DNA from: Platanthera guangdongensis | Taxonomy: Eukaryota; Streptophyta; Magnoliopsida; Asparagales; Orchidaceae | Assembly (NCBI GenBank): GCA_039583875.1 | Contig: CM077166.1 | Location: 92,130,564-92,194,563 of the forward strand | Reading direction: 5' to 3' | DNA: 64,000 bases | In this document: positions 23,383-34,759 of the stretch, piece after piece | Numbering within the stretch: position 1 is the stretch's first letter | How the letters are laid out: each line of letters starts with the position of its first letter | The notes under the pieces: generated by a model | What the model was told of the DNA's origin: nothing | Database searches by the model: none | What the model saw: only the letters and a program-made list of their open reading frames with translations | Position numbers and translations under genes: made by a program

Positions 23383-24502
23383 TGTTGGATCCCTAGTAGA
23401 TTTGGGCTAGGTTCACTGACTTAGGATGTGACCCATCATGTATACTCTGGGTCAAGTTTTTGTCTTAGAGTCCAGGACAGTCCTCTATCTCAACTTCAGA
23501 TGGACCAGCCTTCTTCAGGACCATCAGGAACTCCAGATCTATTAGTTTTTCAGACCAAGTGAAAAGAGTTCGACGTTCATCAAACTCAACTCGACGAAGG
23601 AAGTTCTGTGCTCGACGATCGTGAGACAATTCGCAGTGCTGAGCTCGACGAACTGCGTTCTTTGCTCGACGAACACCGGGATTTTACATCAGGCTTATCA
23701 TGACCACTTCAAAATTTCTCTAAGCCCAGCTTCATGCTTCGGTCGACGAATTATATTCTGAGCTCGACGAACTTGGACCTCAAGTTCACAGCTTCTCAGG
23801 TCGACGAATGCTAATCTCTACTCGACGATTTGTGTACTCAGAGAATCTGTGTCGACACTTAGGGCTTGTGTCGATACCAGGCGATTTGTGTTGACACCAG
23901 GATTTCAGTCGACACCATCTTATGTCGACACCAGAGGATTTGTGTCGACACCAAGATCAATCTGTCGACACCAATTTGTGTCGACACAGCATTTCAGCAG
24001 ATGCAGAATATTTCGTCCAAGTCCAGAACTTTTCTCAGCTCGACGAATTTGGTTCTCTGCTCAACGAATAATGTTTGTCTGATATTGACGATTGTCTATT
24101 TAACGAATGAAGACTATCAGCTCGACGAACTCAGCTCAGCTCGACGAACTCAGCTCAGCTCGACGAACTCAGCTTAGCTCGACGAACTCTTAACTCAACT
24201 CGACGAATTATGTTCTTCGGTCGACGATTCCAGACTAGGTCTTCTTCCATTCCCGTCTCATTCCATGGCGCTGATTCCTGGACAATTAATGGTAGTTCTT
24301 CACAGTATACTACCGTTAGGATGCACAGTTAATTCTGGATTATTACATGCCTTTTTCCCATGGAAACAGTTGGGAAAATAATTAATTGCTGCTTTCTTTC
24401 CAGGCCGTCTGTCATTACTGCTCGATATTCAAAATTCGAATGTTTTCTATGACAGACAGAGACATACAGAAATAGTCAGTAATACAGAGATTCACACATA
24501 CA
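23383..24502 (+). repeat. Solo LTR related to Copia-3 family, first part
   Basis: It starts TGTTGGATCCC and resumes at 30968-31737, where it ends TAGCTGCACTTTCA. The flanking ACAGC at 23378 and 31738 is a perfect 5-bp target duplication. Its ends resemble those of the Copia-3 LTR read on that element's coding strand. No internal region, primer site or polypurine tract is present, so it is a solo LTR left by LTR-LTR recombination. Orientation is opposite to Copia-3. Confidence 0.88.
23560..24235 (+). repeat. CTCGACGAA and GTGTCGACAC repeats in solo LTR
   Basis: CTCGACGAA or TTCGACG-type motifs recur from about 23567 to 23820 and from 24037 to 24230. A cluster of TGTCGACACCA-like motifs fills 23850-23990. 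The segment 24117-24190 is a short tandem run of AGCTCGACGAACTC. Confidence 0.88.
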
Positions 24503-25434
24503 TGATGCTAAAGATCACGGCAGTGAACCGGTCGCACAAGTAATATAAAATGGGGGTTTTCCCAAGTATCGATCTCACAAGGAACACAGTAAGGTGGAGT
24601 TAATTTCGAGGAGGACTTGAGATTGAAGTCCTCAGGTCGGAGCTAACTAAGGGGGGGGTTTGATGTTGCGGAAACAGAAAATAAAAGGCTAACAACTACT
24701 CCTATACAACGCCGCTATGCGATGCTTCGTCAGGCGGGATGGAAGACTAGTCGGGCCGCTATGCACCGAATCACTAGGCGGATGGTCGAGAAGGCTAGCG
24801 GATGAGGTGGTTAGAACGGCGGAATGAGGGTCGTGAGCACCTCTTCGCAACGCACGCCACTAGCAATTGCTAGTGCGGCAAGGGTGGATGGTGGTGGATG
24901 GAATCTGGCGCAACTCAAGTAAATAACGAAAACATACAATCACATAGACATAATTGTATAAAAACATTTTACAAACTAAGCATACTTCATCAATTATAAA
25001 TAAAGTTAAACACCAATATTCAACAATAAAGCAAGAACAAGTCAAGAGATCGACCGAATCTGAAGCCTTGCTGAGGATTCACGGTTGGAATCGTCGGGTT
25101 GTCATTCCGCATCCAAGCTCGGTCCTCAACTGCGTCCGGGATAGAGAAGGGCTGTCACCACCTTCCAATGGCCCGTCTTCTTCGTCTCACGATAGCGGAC
25201 GAAGTTTGCTAGCTTTCCTTTGCTTGATGGCTATGGCGTCAAACCCTACTTGAAGCTCACAGTGAAGGAGAAGGCCGAGAGGAAGCTCCGGCTTGGATTT
25301 GGCGTTGAAAGCTTGCCCGGAGCACCTCCCTAGGGTGGAAGATGAAGGGGAATGGCGGAATCCATCCTCGGAGACGAAAACGGCGGAGGAAAATGAGCGA
25401 TCTCCGGATCCTCGGATTAGGGTGAGACCTGCAC

Positions 25435-25442
25435 TATTTATA
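25435..25442 (-). promoter_or_regulatory. TATA box of LARD LTR
   Basis: Minus strand reads GTATAAATAGTGC. The same box is at 30317-30324 in the other LTR. It lies just downstream of the palindrome array on the coding strand. Confidence 0.65.
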
Positions 25443-25454
25443 CAAAAGCAGAAA

Positions 25455-25810
25455 TGAATAATGCGCACGATCACATGCGCACGACCAGTGGTCGTGCGCA
25501 CTATGTCCTGTGCTCGTGCGCACTGGCATGGAATAACAGGAAGAAGAACTGGGATAATGCGCACGAGTAGTAGCGCACAACCAGTGGTCGTGCGCACTAA
25601 GTCCAATGATCATGCGATTACCCAGACAGGACTCCAGAAATGAGGAATCAATGCACACGATCAGTGGCGCACGACCGGTGGTCGTGCGCAGTATGTCCAG
25701 TGGTCGTGCGCTTACCCCAGGCTGATTCTAGAAAACGTAGAGTAGTGCGCACGATCAGGGGCGCACGACCAGTGGTCGTGCGCATTACATCCCATGATCG
25801 TGCGTAGTAT
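25455..25810 (-). repeat. GCACGACCAGTGGTCGTGC palindrome array in LARD U3
   Basis: Near-palindromes of the form GCACGACCAGTGGTCGTGC recur about four times, with half-copies such as GTGCGCACGATC between them. The same array is at 30340-30700 in the other LTR. Open frames on either strand here are by-products of the repeat. Confidence 0.92.
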
Positions 25811-26080
25811 TCCTGTTTCACAATCATCCCAGAACACGCACACGACCCCTGTACCGAAAGGAAAAACCAATCACTAATCTGTGCAGACATTCCAGACAAT
25901 CACAAAAGGGAGTACAAACTATAAAAATAACAAAATACACAACCATGAGATAAAATGTGCACTTCCTATGGAAATATAGGCAAGATGAAATATATATAAT
26001 AATGAACTAAAAGTGAAGTGCAAATGCGTGAAAACTAGCCCTGATGAGTCCGAAAATAGGTATATAAAGTGGACTCATCA

Positions 26081-26096
26081 CACCCCCAGACTTAAC
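26081..26096 (-). promoter_or_regulatory. LARD polypurine tract
   Basis: Minus strand reads GTTAAGTCTGGGGGTG directly before the 3' LTR start TGATGAGTCC. Confidence 0.85.
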
Positions 26097-27524
26097 TGTT
26101 TGCGCGTCCCGAGCAAACAAAATCTAAGCAGATAGAGAAAAATACTAGTTAACAAAGAAATTGCGATACGAAGTACCATGCGAAGTCACATGCTCGCGCG
26201 CGTAAAAATATAATAGAAGAAATTTCTAAGTATACAAAATATTTTATACTTTTCACAATGCGTATCAAAATTTTATTATTACACAAAAATGGAATCACGG
26301 TGAATCATTCAGTCACGCGTAGGGAGAAAGTAGACTAATCGCTAGGCGAGCATTGCCGAAGATCGGGGCTCTGGATAACCTCCAAAGGAATCCACCAATG
26401 TCGGTGACCATATGCTTGCCCTTTCACACTCTCTCCACGGAACTAGTTAGAGTCAAGCACGAATCCGTAGGACTTGGAGTATAATATAGGCTTAGGTGAA
26501 GGCGGGGTTTATAAAGGTAAACAAGACGGACACGCACACCCAAAATAAGATCGCCCGAAAACGTACACAGCTAAACTCAATGGACAAACACGTGTGACGC
26601 ATCACCAGACCTGGACTTTTGACGGTGCGCGCAAGCCCATAATGAACACAACTCAACCACATTGCACAACTCAGCAACAATAGATATACAAATACATTTT
26701 TTTTGTATTCCACATTGGGAATTTTCTTTTTATTTACTATCATATTTTTTTATTCCTTTTTTTTATGCAAATAGCCAAAATAAAATAGGAAAACACGGCA
26801 ACACCACAAGCTGCACAAACACCAACAAAACTGCCCACACAAAACGGATATAAACTACAACAAAACAAACTAATCGAGCGATCACATTCAAATGTGCGAG
26901 TAGGAAAGGCTAAATGGCTATGGTAGCGAGGCGAAGGGATTTCAAAGGAAGGGACAGGCTCAACGGGGATAACAACAGTTAGATGTCGGGAATGGTACAA
27001 GGATCAAACGAGACAAAGTGACGGCCCACATCACGCACGCACTTGACTAACCATATACCCATGCTTCGAGAGTAGCTAGGGGCAAGTTCTTAGCCAACGA
27101 TAAAGACTATCCATCCTCACGACTCAAGCAATACGAACCTAACGGCCGTCTACACACATCCCTAAGCTACCGTCAGATTCACATCGGATTTACCAACTTT
27201 TGAGTAGAATAAAAAGTATTTACGCAATTAGAAAAATATAAAACTAAAAGCATACAAAAAAATTAAATCTACTCAAATTTCTACACGAGACGAGAGCAGT
27301 TGACTAGAAACACAACAAGCCAACATTTTACTCCGTCTCACAATCCTAAGCCAGCACCATAATTTTCCCAAATCTAACGAAGAAATGAGTTTAACTCGCA
27401 GCACGCAAAAAGCTAAGCACGCGCTCATGTGGGTGCAGTGGTGTGTGATGCAATGAACTAAGCAAAATAAAACAATAAAGGCTTCTAGTATGCACAAGAA
27501 ATGTGTGCATGCAATAGGTAACAG

Positions 27525-27545
27525 ATCTCTCCCCCAGACTTAAAC
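27525..27545 (-). promoter_or_regulatory. Internal second polypurine-like tract in LARD
   Basis: Minus strand reads TTTAAGTCTGGGGGAGAGA, nearly the same as the 3' polypurine tract, about 1.45 kb upstream of it on the coding strand. It could be a central polypurine tract or the relic of an old 3' end. Confidence 0.5.
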
Positions 27546-28199
27546 TGAACTACACAACATATGATAGAGAAATTAAAAATCATAAAGAGCTAAGGGAAGA
27601 GGTTACCCAATACTCAGCCAGTGAGCATACCAGAAGGCGCGTGTAATCCTGAAGCAGGTCCGCCATACGAAGAATCACAACCCCGCAAATGCGATGTTGT
27701 CAAGAATACCTGCAGGGGTGAGCTTCGCGAAAACAAAACAAAAATATACAAATTACAAAGAAATACTAAAACTAAATAGACATGAAAAAGAAAATGCAGA
27801 AAATGAAAGATAAGTACTGGGGTTATTGTCATCCCAGCACGACTTATTAAATTCTAAACAGTTCTAGCTAATGGGCCTATGAAATAAAAAGTGCACAGGT
27901 AACTGTTCCAATATCCGTTTCGGTAACGGGTACCGATACGGTGATAGAGCAGTTACCCCTCTACCTAAATAGTAATACCTGCCCAACACAGGTAGAGGAA
28001 ATAAGAAATAAGAAGCGGAGGAGCACTGGTCCTCGCTCATCTCACCACAAAACAAATCCTTGCCTAGCAAGGTATCGTCTACCACAAGTTCGCTAGGGGC
28101 GAAGGTGACGGCAGGGGCTTCCACTGTGAAGGAGGTAGGAACCTCCTCACACAAGAGGATGCACTCGTCGACAGCCTGAGCGCAAGGCTCAACGTCAAC

Positions 28200-29159
28200 C
28201 TAACTTAACTGTGGAGATTCAACCTGCACAGGCTCAGATAAAGAAGAGGGATCAAGAAATAAAGGAGAAGAAGAACTAAAATAATCAGAAATAGGGGGAG
28301 TGATCCCGGTCTCACTCTCAGCAGGATCCAAGCAGAGATCATCATCGGTATCATACGAGTCGTACCGAGGAGAATCCGAGAACTCGAGGTACGCGGTGGT
28401 AAGAGGAACGACCTCATCCAATAAGGAGGTGCAAACCTCCGCATCGGAAATAGGGTATTCCTCATCCCACCGGGGTGCGTAAAAATGTTCCGAAGATCCA
28501 CCGTCTCCGTCGGAGATAGAGGAATCATCATCCCACTTCGGCGCAACCTCGGGCGCCGAATCATCAACAAATACAACATCATCAACTGACTCACAAGAAA
28601 GAGGAATACCACAATCCGGCAAAAATTGCGGAGGGGCAAGGCTGCTCTCAAAATCAAGCACTGAATGAGCAGGTCCCATCACAAAATCATTCGTTGACGC
28701 CACCCCGTCGACGACCGGAACAATCTGATCGTCCCATACAGGAGCGTCCATGAGTTCCTGATCCTCTTTTTGTTGGCTAACACTAGAGTGATCATCATCA
28801 CTCAAGGAAAGCTCGTAAAAAGGGATCGAGGGACCCATGAAAGAGCTGTATGCGGCTAGAGATTCTTTGGTAATCTCAACGGGTAGAGAACGAGCATAGT
28901 GCGTTATGTCAGTGTATGGGCCAGACAACACCCTGGTAGGACTGTCCACAACAGTCTTCCGCGAATGGGAGGTTGTTGTGCACACGCCCTCAGAGGGAGA
29001 AGGCTTGCACAAACGAGGGCAATCCTTCAACATGTGGCCCTCACCTTGACATAACAAACACCGAATGCAATGCTCGACATTCATAACAGCAATGGCATCG
29101 ATGGATCGGTGCAAAGTGTCAAGGATACGACACTCAGCATCAGAATCCATCACGAACAA
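28200..29159 (-). CDS. LARD gag-like CCHC protein (319 aa)
   Basis: The frame starts at ATG 29159, about 200 bp after the primer site. A CCHC knuckle CLLCQGEGHMLKDC lies near residues 35-48, so the protein may bind RNA. The rest is acidic and rich in Ser and Asp, with repeats of the type APxWDD (near residues 140-245). No capsid domain, protease or polymerase motif was recognised. The same frame continues past a single stop at 28200 to 27864, so the ancestral protein may have had about 431 residues. The product is likely a reduced nucleocapsid-like protein that helps package the RNA, which is an inference. Confidence 0.65.
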   Translation of the reverse strand: MFVMDSDAECRILDTLHRSIDAIAVMNVEHCIRCLLCQGEGHMLKDCPRLCKPSPSEGVCTTTSHSRKTVVDSPTRVLSGPYTDITHYARSLPVEITKESLAAYSSFMGPSIPFYELSLSDDDHSSVSQQKEDQELMDAPVWDDQIVPVVDGVASTNDFVMGPAHSVLDFESSLAPPQFLPDCGIPLSCESVDDVVFVDDSAPEVAPKWDDDSSISDGDGGSSEHFYAPRWDEEYPISDAEVCTSLLDEVVPLTTAYLEFSDSPRYDSYDTDDDLCLDPAESETGITPPISDYFSSSSPLFLDPSSLSEPVQVESPQLS

Positions 29160-29360
29160 AAATAATTGCTGAAAAAGTGCTACACAGCTAAAATGAAAAT
29201 AGCACGGATCTGCTATCTAAATCAAAAATCAGAAAAGGGGAAAAAGAAATAAGAAAAATAAAAATTCTAATAACAAAAGCAAATAAAAAAAATGATATGC
29301 ACAAATGGAAAAGGGCTTCAATCTATTATCTCCCTCTCCAAAAACTCACACGACTGTGTT

Positions 29361-29377
29361 CCCCGGCAACGGCGCCA
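29361..29377 (-). promoter_or_regulatory. LARD primer binding site (tRNA-Asp)
   Basis: Minus strand reads TGGCGCCGTTGCCGGGG, complementary to the 3' end of plant tRNA-Asp. It lies a few bases after the 5' LTR end at 29384. This primer is typical of Athila/Tat-type Ty3/gypsy elements and related LARDs. Confidence 0.88.
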
Positions 29378-29383
29378 AAAACT

Positions 29384-30962
29384 TGATGCTAAAGATCACG
29401 ATAGTGAACCGGTCGCACAAGTAATAAAAAATGGGGGTTTTCCCAAGTATCGATCTCACAAGGAACACAGTAAGGTGGAGTTAATTTCAAGGAGGACTTG
29501 AGATTGAAGTCCTCAGGTCGGAGCTAACTAAGGGGGGGTTTTGATGTTGCGGAAACAGAAAATAAAAGGATAACAACTACTCCTATGCAACGCCGCTATG
29601 CGATGCTTCGCCAGGCGGGATGGAAGACTAGTCGGGCCGCTATGCACCGAATCACTAGGTTGATGGTCGAGAAGGCTAGTGGATGAGGTGGTTAGAATGG
29701 CGGAATGAGGGTCGTGAGCACCTCTTCGCAACGCATGCCACTAGCAATTGCTAGTGCGGCAAGGGTGGATGGTGGTGGATGGAATCTGGCGCAACTCAAG
29801 TAAATAACGAAAACATACAATCACATAGACATAATTGTATAAAAACATTTTACAAACTAAGCATACTTCATCAATTATAAATAAAGTTAAACACCAATAT
29901 TCAACAATAAAGCAAGAACAAGTCAAGACATCGACCGAATCCGAAGCCTTGCTGAGGATTCACGGTTGGAATCGTCGGGTTGTCATTCCGCGTCCAAGCT
30001 CGGTCCTCAACTGCGTCCAGGATAGAGAAGGGCTGTCACCACCTTCCAATGACCCGTCTTCTTCGTCTCACGATAGCGGACGAAGTTTGCTAGCTTTCCT
30101 TTGCTTGATGGCTATGTCGTCAAACCCTACTTGAAGCTCACGGATGAAGGAGAAGGCCGAGTGGAAGCTCCGGCTTGGATTTGGCATTGAAAGCTTGCCC
30201 GGAGCACCTCCCTAGGGTGGAAGATGAAGGGGAATGGCGGAATCCCTCCTCGGAGATGAAAACGGCGGAGGAAAATGATCGATCTCCGGATCCTCGGATT
30301 AGGGCGAGACCTGTACTATTTATACAAAAGCAGAAATGAACAATGCACACGATCACAGGCGCACGACCAGTGGTCGTGCGCACTATGTCCTGTGCTCGTG
30401 CGCACTGGCATGGAATAACAGGAAGAAGAACTGGGATAATGCGCACGAGTAGTGGCGCATGACCAGTTGTCGTGCGCACTAAGTCCAATGATCGTGCGAT
30501 TACCCAGACAGGACTCCAGAAATGAGGAATCAATGCACACGATCAGTGGCGCACGACCGGTGGTCGTGCACAGTATGTCCAGTGGTCGTGCGCTTACCCC
30601 AGGCTGATTCTAGAAAACGTAGAGTAGTGCGCACGATCAGGGGCGCACGACCAGTGGTCGTGCGCATTAGATCCCATGATCGTGCGCAGTATTCCTGTTT
30701 CACAACCATCCCGGAACACGCACACGACCCCTGTACCGAAAGGAAAGACCAATCACTAATCTGTGCAGACATTCCAGACAATCACAAAAGGGAGTACAAA
30801 CTATAAAAATAACAAAATACACAACCATGGGCTAAAATGTGCACTTCCTATGGAAATATAGGCAAGATGAAATATATATGATAATGAACTAAAAGTGAAG
30901 TGCAAATGCGTGAAAACTAGCCCAGATGAGTCCGAAAATAGGTATATAAAGTGGACTCATCA
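29384..30962 (-). repeat. LARD 5' LTR (1579 bp)
   Basis: It matches the LTR at 24503-26080 over its full length. TATA is at 30317-30324 and the palindrome array at 30340-30700. The ATACA following at 30963 is the target duplication. Confidence 0.94.
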
Positions 30963-30967
30963 ATACA

Positions 30968-31737
30968 ACAACAAGAAAAGGATAGACAGTGATTCAGACA
31001 ACACAAGAAAAAGAATTCATTCTTGGCCCAGAGAGAAATTAATCTAGAAGAAGAAGAAGAACATTACATCAATATCAAGAGTATTCTTCATCTGCTTTCA
31101 CTCAGGATAACATCAAAAACAATACCTTCATATCAGTTACAAGAAGTTCCTGAAGACTTTCTCTGGACCTGGAATTCTAAGTCTTTGAAGACCTATCACC
31201 CTGAAGCAGTGCTCCAGCATTCTTCCTGATCCAACATCTCAGGGGGAGCAAAGCTGCTAAACAACATTCCACAAGTCTTCTCATTTGACTTGAGAAAGAG
31301 AAGACCTCATCACCCTCTCACTCCACCTCTGTACAGGGTTTTAATTCCCTTCAAAATTATTCTGGTTGTAAGTCTCCCACCAAAAGACTTGAGGGTTTGG
31401 TTTTTGGGAACCTGATCAAAACCCCATTGGTGTCAGGACAACTGATCAACCCCTTCCTGCAGTGGATTCCTACCAGGGTGGTAGAAGAGTGGACTACCCA
31501 GATTTGGGGAACCACTATAAAATTCTTGTGTAGTTTGGTTGCTTTCTTTTCCTTTTATTTTCTAGCCTTGCTCTGTGAATGTGCTGTGATTAGTCCATTG
31601 CTGCTTTTTGGTTTATTGTATTTGCTTCCCTGCACACACACACCTAAAATACAACATCAGTTGTAAAAGTTTTAAAATCACCATATACTCTATTCACCCC
31701 CCCCCTCTAGAGTATATCAGATCTAGCTGCACTTTCA
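30968..31737 (+). repeat. Solo LTR related to Copia-3 family, second part
   Basis: It continues the LTR that began at 23383. The end CTCTAGAGTATATCAGATCT and GCACTTTCA match the Copia-3 LTR end on that element's coding strand. The next five bases ACAGC (31738-31742) are the target duplication. Confidence 0.88.
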
Positions 31738-31742
31738 ACAGC

Positions 31743-31947
31743 TTCTCTAGGTGTCGACACAAGCCTTCTTAAGTGTCGACACTTTTCTTCTGGGTGTCGA
31801 CACATGAACTTAGAAACTTTTATGTTTCCCTGCAATTACTTAACCTGCACAAATAAACTCAAAGCACATCAAATACATCTTGATGTATATCATTGAGTAG
31901 GGTGAGGCTTCTTCAAATCAGGTACATATATTCCAATGTACCCAATA
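31743..31947 (-). repeat. Copia-2 5' LTR, outer end
   Basis: It continues the LTR interrupted at 23382 and matches 12472-12676 of the 3' LTR. It ends ATGTACCCAATA, where the 3' LTR has ATGTACACAACA; the terminal CA has mutated to TA. Confidence 0.92.
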
Positions 31948-31952
31948 GCAGT

Positions 31953-34713
31953 CCTGTGGAGAAGGATAGTTTACTGGAGGAAGATCTAGGGAAGGAGATC
32001 CGCCAACGCCGTAGAGGAGAGGATGCCGCCGCGAAGAATCACAAGGTCTATGGCCGGAAATGGAACCGCTGGAAGTGAGGTGAGTTTCCTAACCTCTCCC
32101 TTTGTGCAAGATCTATAGTTATTTTCCTAGGCGAGACATCGGCTCAAGAGAGTCTTGTTGGAGAGGAGGAGTTTTCTAGGAAAGGCCATGCTAGGACTTG
32201 TGTCCTAGGTTTTAGATCTCTTCAACCACTCCCTTCTTCTATGTGATGATAGGGGATGGTTTCGTGAAGGGTATTGTCCTCTTTAGGTTGAATAATGGAG
32301 GAGGTTTTCTGGAATGACTTGAAAAGATCGCCTTGAGGAGGAAGATGAACCGATGTCATTCATTCTGCCTTAAGATGCGTGTAGAATCTGTATTCTGCGC
32401 GCAGCGAACTTCATGGCCATTTTTAGGTGTGATTAGATCTGGGATTTCGGCTAAACATGAAAGTTGAATCCCTTGAAAATACCTTTCCAACGAATGGTTG
32501 CACGACTCCAGGCAAAGTCTGTAGCCACAGGAAAGCCTGGACGAAAATGACATCCGATAAATCCTGCATGTAGAATTGTGTTCTATGCGCAGTGGACTTT
32601 GAAGCCAAATTAAAATAGGATACATTCAAATCTGGGTTGTGGGCTGAATATGAAAGTTGTAACCCATGAAAAGATCTTTCCATCGAGGGGTTACACGCCT
32701 TCGCCGGATTCATGTAGCCTCGGGAATCTCCGGTTGAATTAGTTGTCCAGATTCAATCTGCACTTAAAATTCTGGGTTTTTATATAATATGGATTTGGGT
32801 TCGGTGAAATCGATGTTGCAAATTAGCTTGAGGTTTTGATGAAATATTTCATAATTAACCACCGTAATACTATGAATGATGAATCTTGTTAATTAGATTT
32901 CATACAACTAATTGTGAAGCAAGCTTTATTGAATGAATTGACTTGATAGAAGTTGGTAAGTTGTTATAGATGCATATCTTGTTATATCATGTTGGAAACA
33001 GATTTCTTACATTCGAATTGTGATGCAAGATTACTTGAACAGAATGACTTGATAGAAATAGGTAAATTATTACATGCGCATCATATATGTATTATGTTGG
33101 GATCATTTGGGATGTCATATGGGATGATAAGTTATGGCCAGGTGTATGTTCGATTGATGAATGAAATTTAGTAGTCCAATACTTAGATCATTGGCTCCCT
33201 ATGGGTAGTATTGGGAATGGATGTAAGTGTGGTGTTGACCGTCGCAAGCTTGTATAGCTTGAGATGAGACAAACGGACAGTTGAGCTTGGCCCTCGGTGT
33301 TCACGTCCCGGGGCTCCTTCCGTGCCAGGTGGATGGTTGGGCTTGGTCCTCGTGCCTTTCTTCCGAGGCTCCTTCCATACCACGATGATGTGGAATTTGC
33401 ATGTGGTGTGAGTCGACACGCGGTGTCGTAATCCTGGTTTAAGGATAGTGTGGCAGGTCTACGGGCTCGCCAGTCGTCACACCGACGGGAGTCGACAGTT
33501 AGACTTTGGGCGGTTGGGCTTGGTCCTCGGTGTTCACGTCCCGAGGCTCCTTCCGTGCCAGGTGAACGGTTGGGCTTGGTCCTCGTGCTCACTTCGAGGC
33601 TCCTTCCGGGTCACACAAGTTCAGTTCGGGGCTTGGTCCTCGGTGCACATCTACCCGAGGCTCCCACTGGGCCATAGTACGCATGGGTTCCGCTGTTGTG
33701 TTCTTAGCGTTGAGGCGTACGGAGGCCTAGGTGATGTAGTGTGGATACCTGCCTAGTAGTAGAGATGCCCGCTCTACTGTAACCGCCTGGCCACGACGGC
33801 TGATGCCTGAGAGGTTAGCTACTTACTCGAAAAGTGGGAACTAATGGTCTATGTCGACATAACGGTTGCATGGGTGTGCATGGGTGAGTCATTGCATAAC
33901 ATACATACCATTTCATATCATTGCACAACAAGATTCTCACCGTATAAGTTTGTATGGGCACTCTTATACAATGAGTTACATTATGCAAATCGACACTTAA
34001 CTTATAAGCTTGTATGGGCATCCTTATAAGTTAAGTTACTTACCTGTTGTAGTTTTCTTACACATGATGTTATACTAGCTCTTGTAGAATTGTTAGTTTA
34101 TACATTGATAGCTCTTGTAGAACTGATAGTTTATACATTGATACTCATGTACCTTGCCACCTTCTTGTACCTTTTATACTTGTTATATATTGTACTATTG
34201 TTCCTTTTTCCCCACCCGGTGCTGAGGAGTCGCCGGGGGAGCGGATGTGAAACCACTTTGTCGTTTCGACTAACGGTTGGTACGTCTTCCTTTTTAGGAG
34301 GCCACCCCGCAGGTAGAGCAGCAGCAGGCATTGCAGCAGGACAGCTAGGCCAGACCAACAGGGCCTGAGGGGACGGTACGATCGCTACCGTCGGTTACTG
34401 ATGTTAGTACTTTGATACTCTGATGTAGCCTGTTTGGGCAATGTGTAGCTGTACTCTGATATATTGTAGAAGCATGTTTTAGCTTCTCCTTTATTGATGT
34501 ATTTGGACTATATGCTTAGTGTGGATTTGGCTTCTCTGCTTATTATATTTTGGTTGGGTTGGCATGTTATATTGATATTGTTATAGCTGGCGGAATAGGC
34601 GTCTTGTGGTACAGGTTAGCTCGTGTGCTAATGCTACCGCAAGGCGGATGTTCCGGGCATAAGATCCCCCCCTTCGTGCCGTGTTTTGGGATCCGGGAGG
34701 GTGGGGTCTTACA
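31953..34713 (+). repeat. Gypsy-2 5' LTR, second part
   Basis: It continues the LTR broken at 10704 and matches 40551-43320 of the 3' LTR. It ends GGGGTCTTACA directly before the primer site. With the first part the 5' LTR is about 3640 bp, against 3719 bp for the 3' LTR; much of the gap is the TA expansion in the 3' LTR. Confidence 0.93.
33270..33690 (+). repeat. Imperfect tandem repeats in Gypsy-2 R/U5
   Basis: The block GGGCTTGGTCCTCG followed by GAGGCTCCTTCC recurs about five times at 50-80 bp spacing. The 3' LTR has the same block at about 41875-42290. Two-copy repeats follow: TGTATGGGCA near 33950 and 34010, and AGCTCTTGTAGAA near 34078 and 34110. Confidence 0.82.
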
Positions 34714-34715
34714 AA

Positions 34716-34724
34716 TGGTATCAG
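34716..34724 (+). promoter_or_regulatory. Gypsy-2 primer binding site (tRNA-iMet)
   Basis: TGGTATCAG starts three bases after the LTR end. It matches the complement of the 3' end of initiator tRNA-Met over nine bases. Confidence 0.85.
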
Positions 34725-34759
34725 TTTTCCACGATCCTCAACTAAGAAGTCATTCAACA

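Larger units (their letters stand above)
24503..26080 (-). repeat. LARD 3' LTR (1578 bp)
   Basis: On the plus strand it runs from TGATGCTAAAG to GGACTCATCA. By eye the first 350 bp differ from the other LTR at about a dozen positions, with fewer differences later. It contains a TATA box and a palindrome array. Confidence 0.94.
24503..30962 (-). mobile_element. Non-autonomous LTR element (LARD-type) with CCHC ORF
   Basis: Two LTRs of 1578 and 1579 bp enclose about 3.3 kb without any reverse transcriptase, RNase H or integrase. The perfect target duplication ATACA lies at 24498-24502 and 30963-30967. The primer site matches tRNA-Asp and the polypurine tract sits beside the left LTR, so the element reads on the minus strand. 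It carries one readable gag-like frame. It must rely on enzymes from another element; a tRNA-Asp-primed Ty3/gypsy element is a plausible partner (inference). Confidence 0.92.
10705..31947 (-). mobile_element. Copia-2: Ty1/copia (SIRE-like) with third ORF, split by a nested solo LTR
   Basis: Minus-strand element: 5' LTR at 21583-23382 plus 31743-31947, primer site 21570-21580, gag, pol, spacer array, third ORF, polypurine tract and 3' LTR (10705-12676). It lies in the Gypsy-2 5' LTR with target duplication GAAGT/GCAGT. The bases 23383-31742 are a later insertion plus its target duplication. Without the insert the element is about 12.9 kb, large for copia and in line with the SIRE lineage. Confidence 0.92.

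Noticed and set aside
24954..25253. 99-aa frame present twice (also 29835-30134)
   Set aside because: The two copies are in the two LTRs of the LARD, so their similarity is due to LTR duplication, not to coding constraint.
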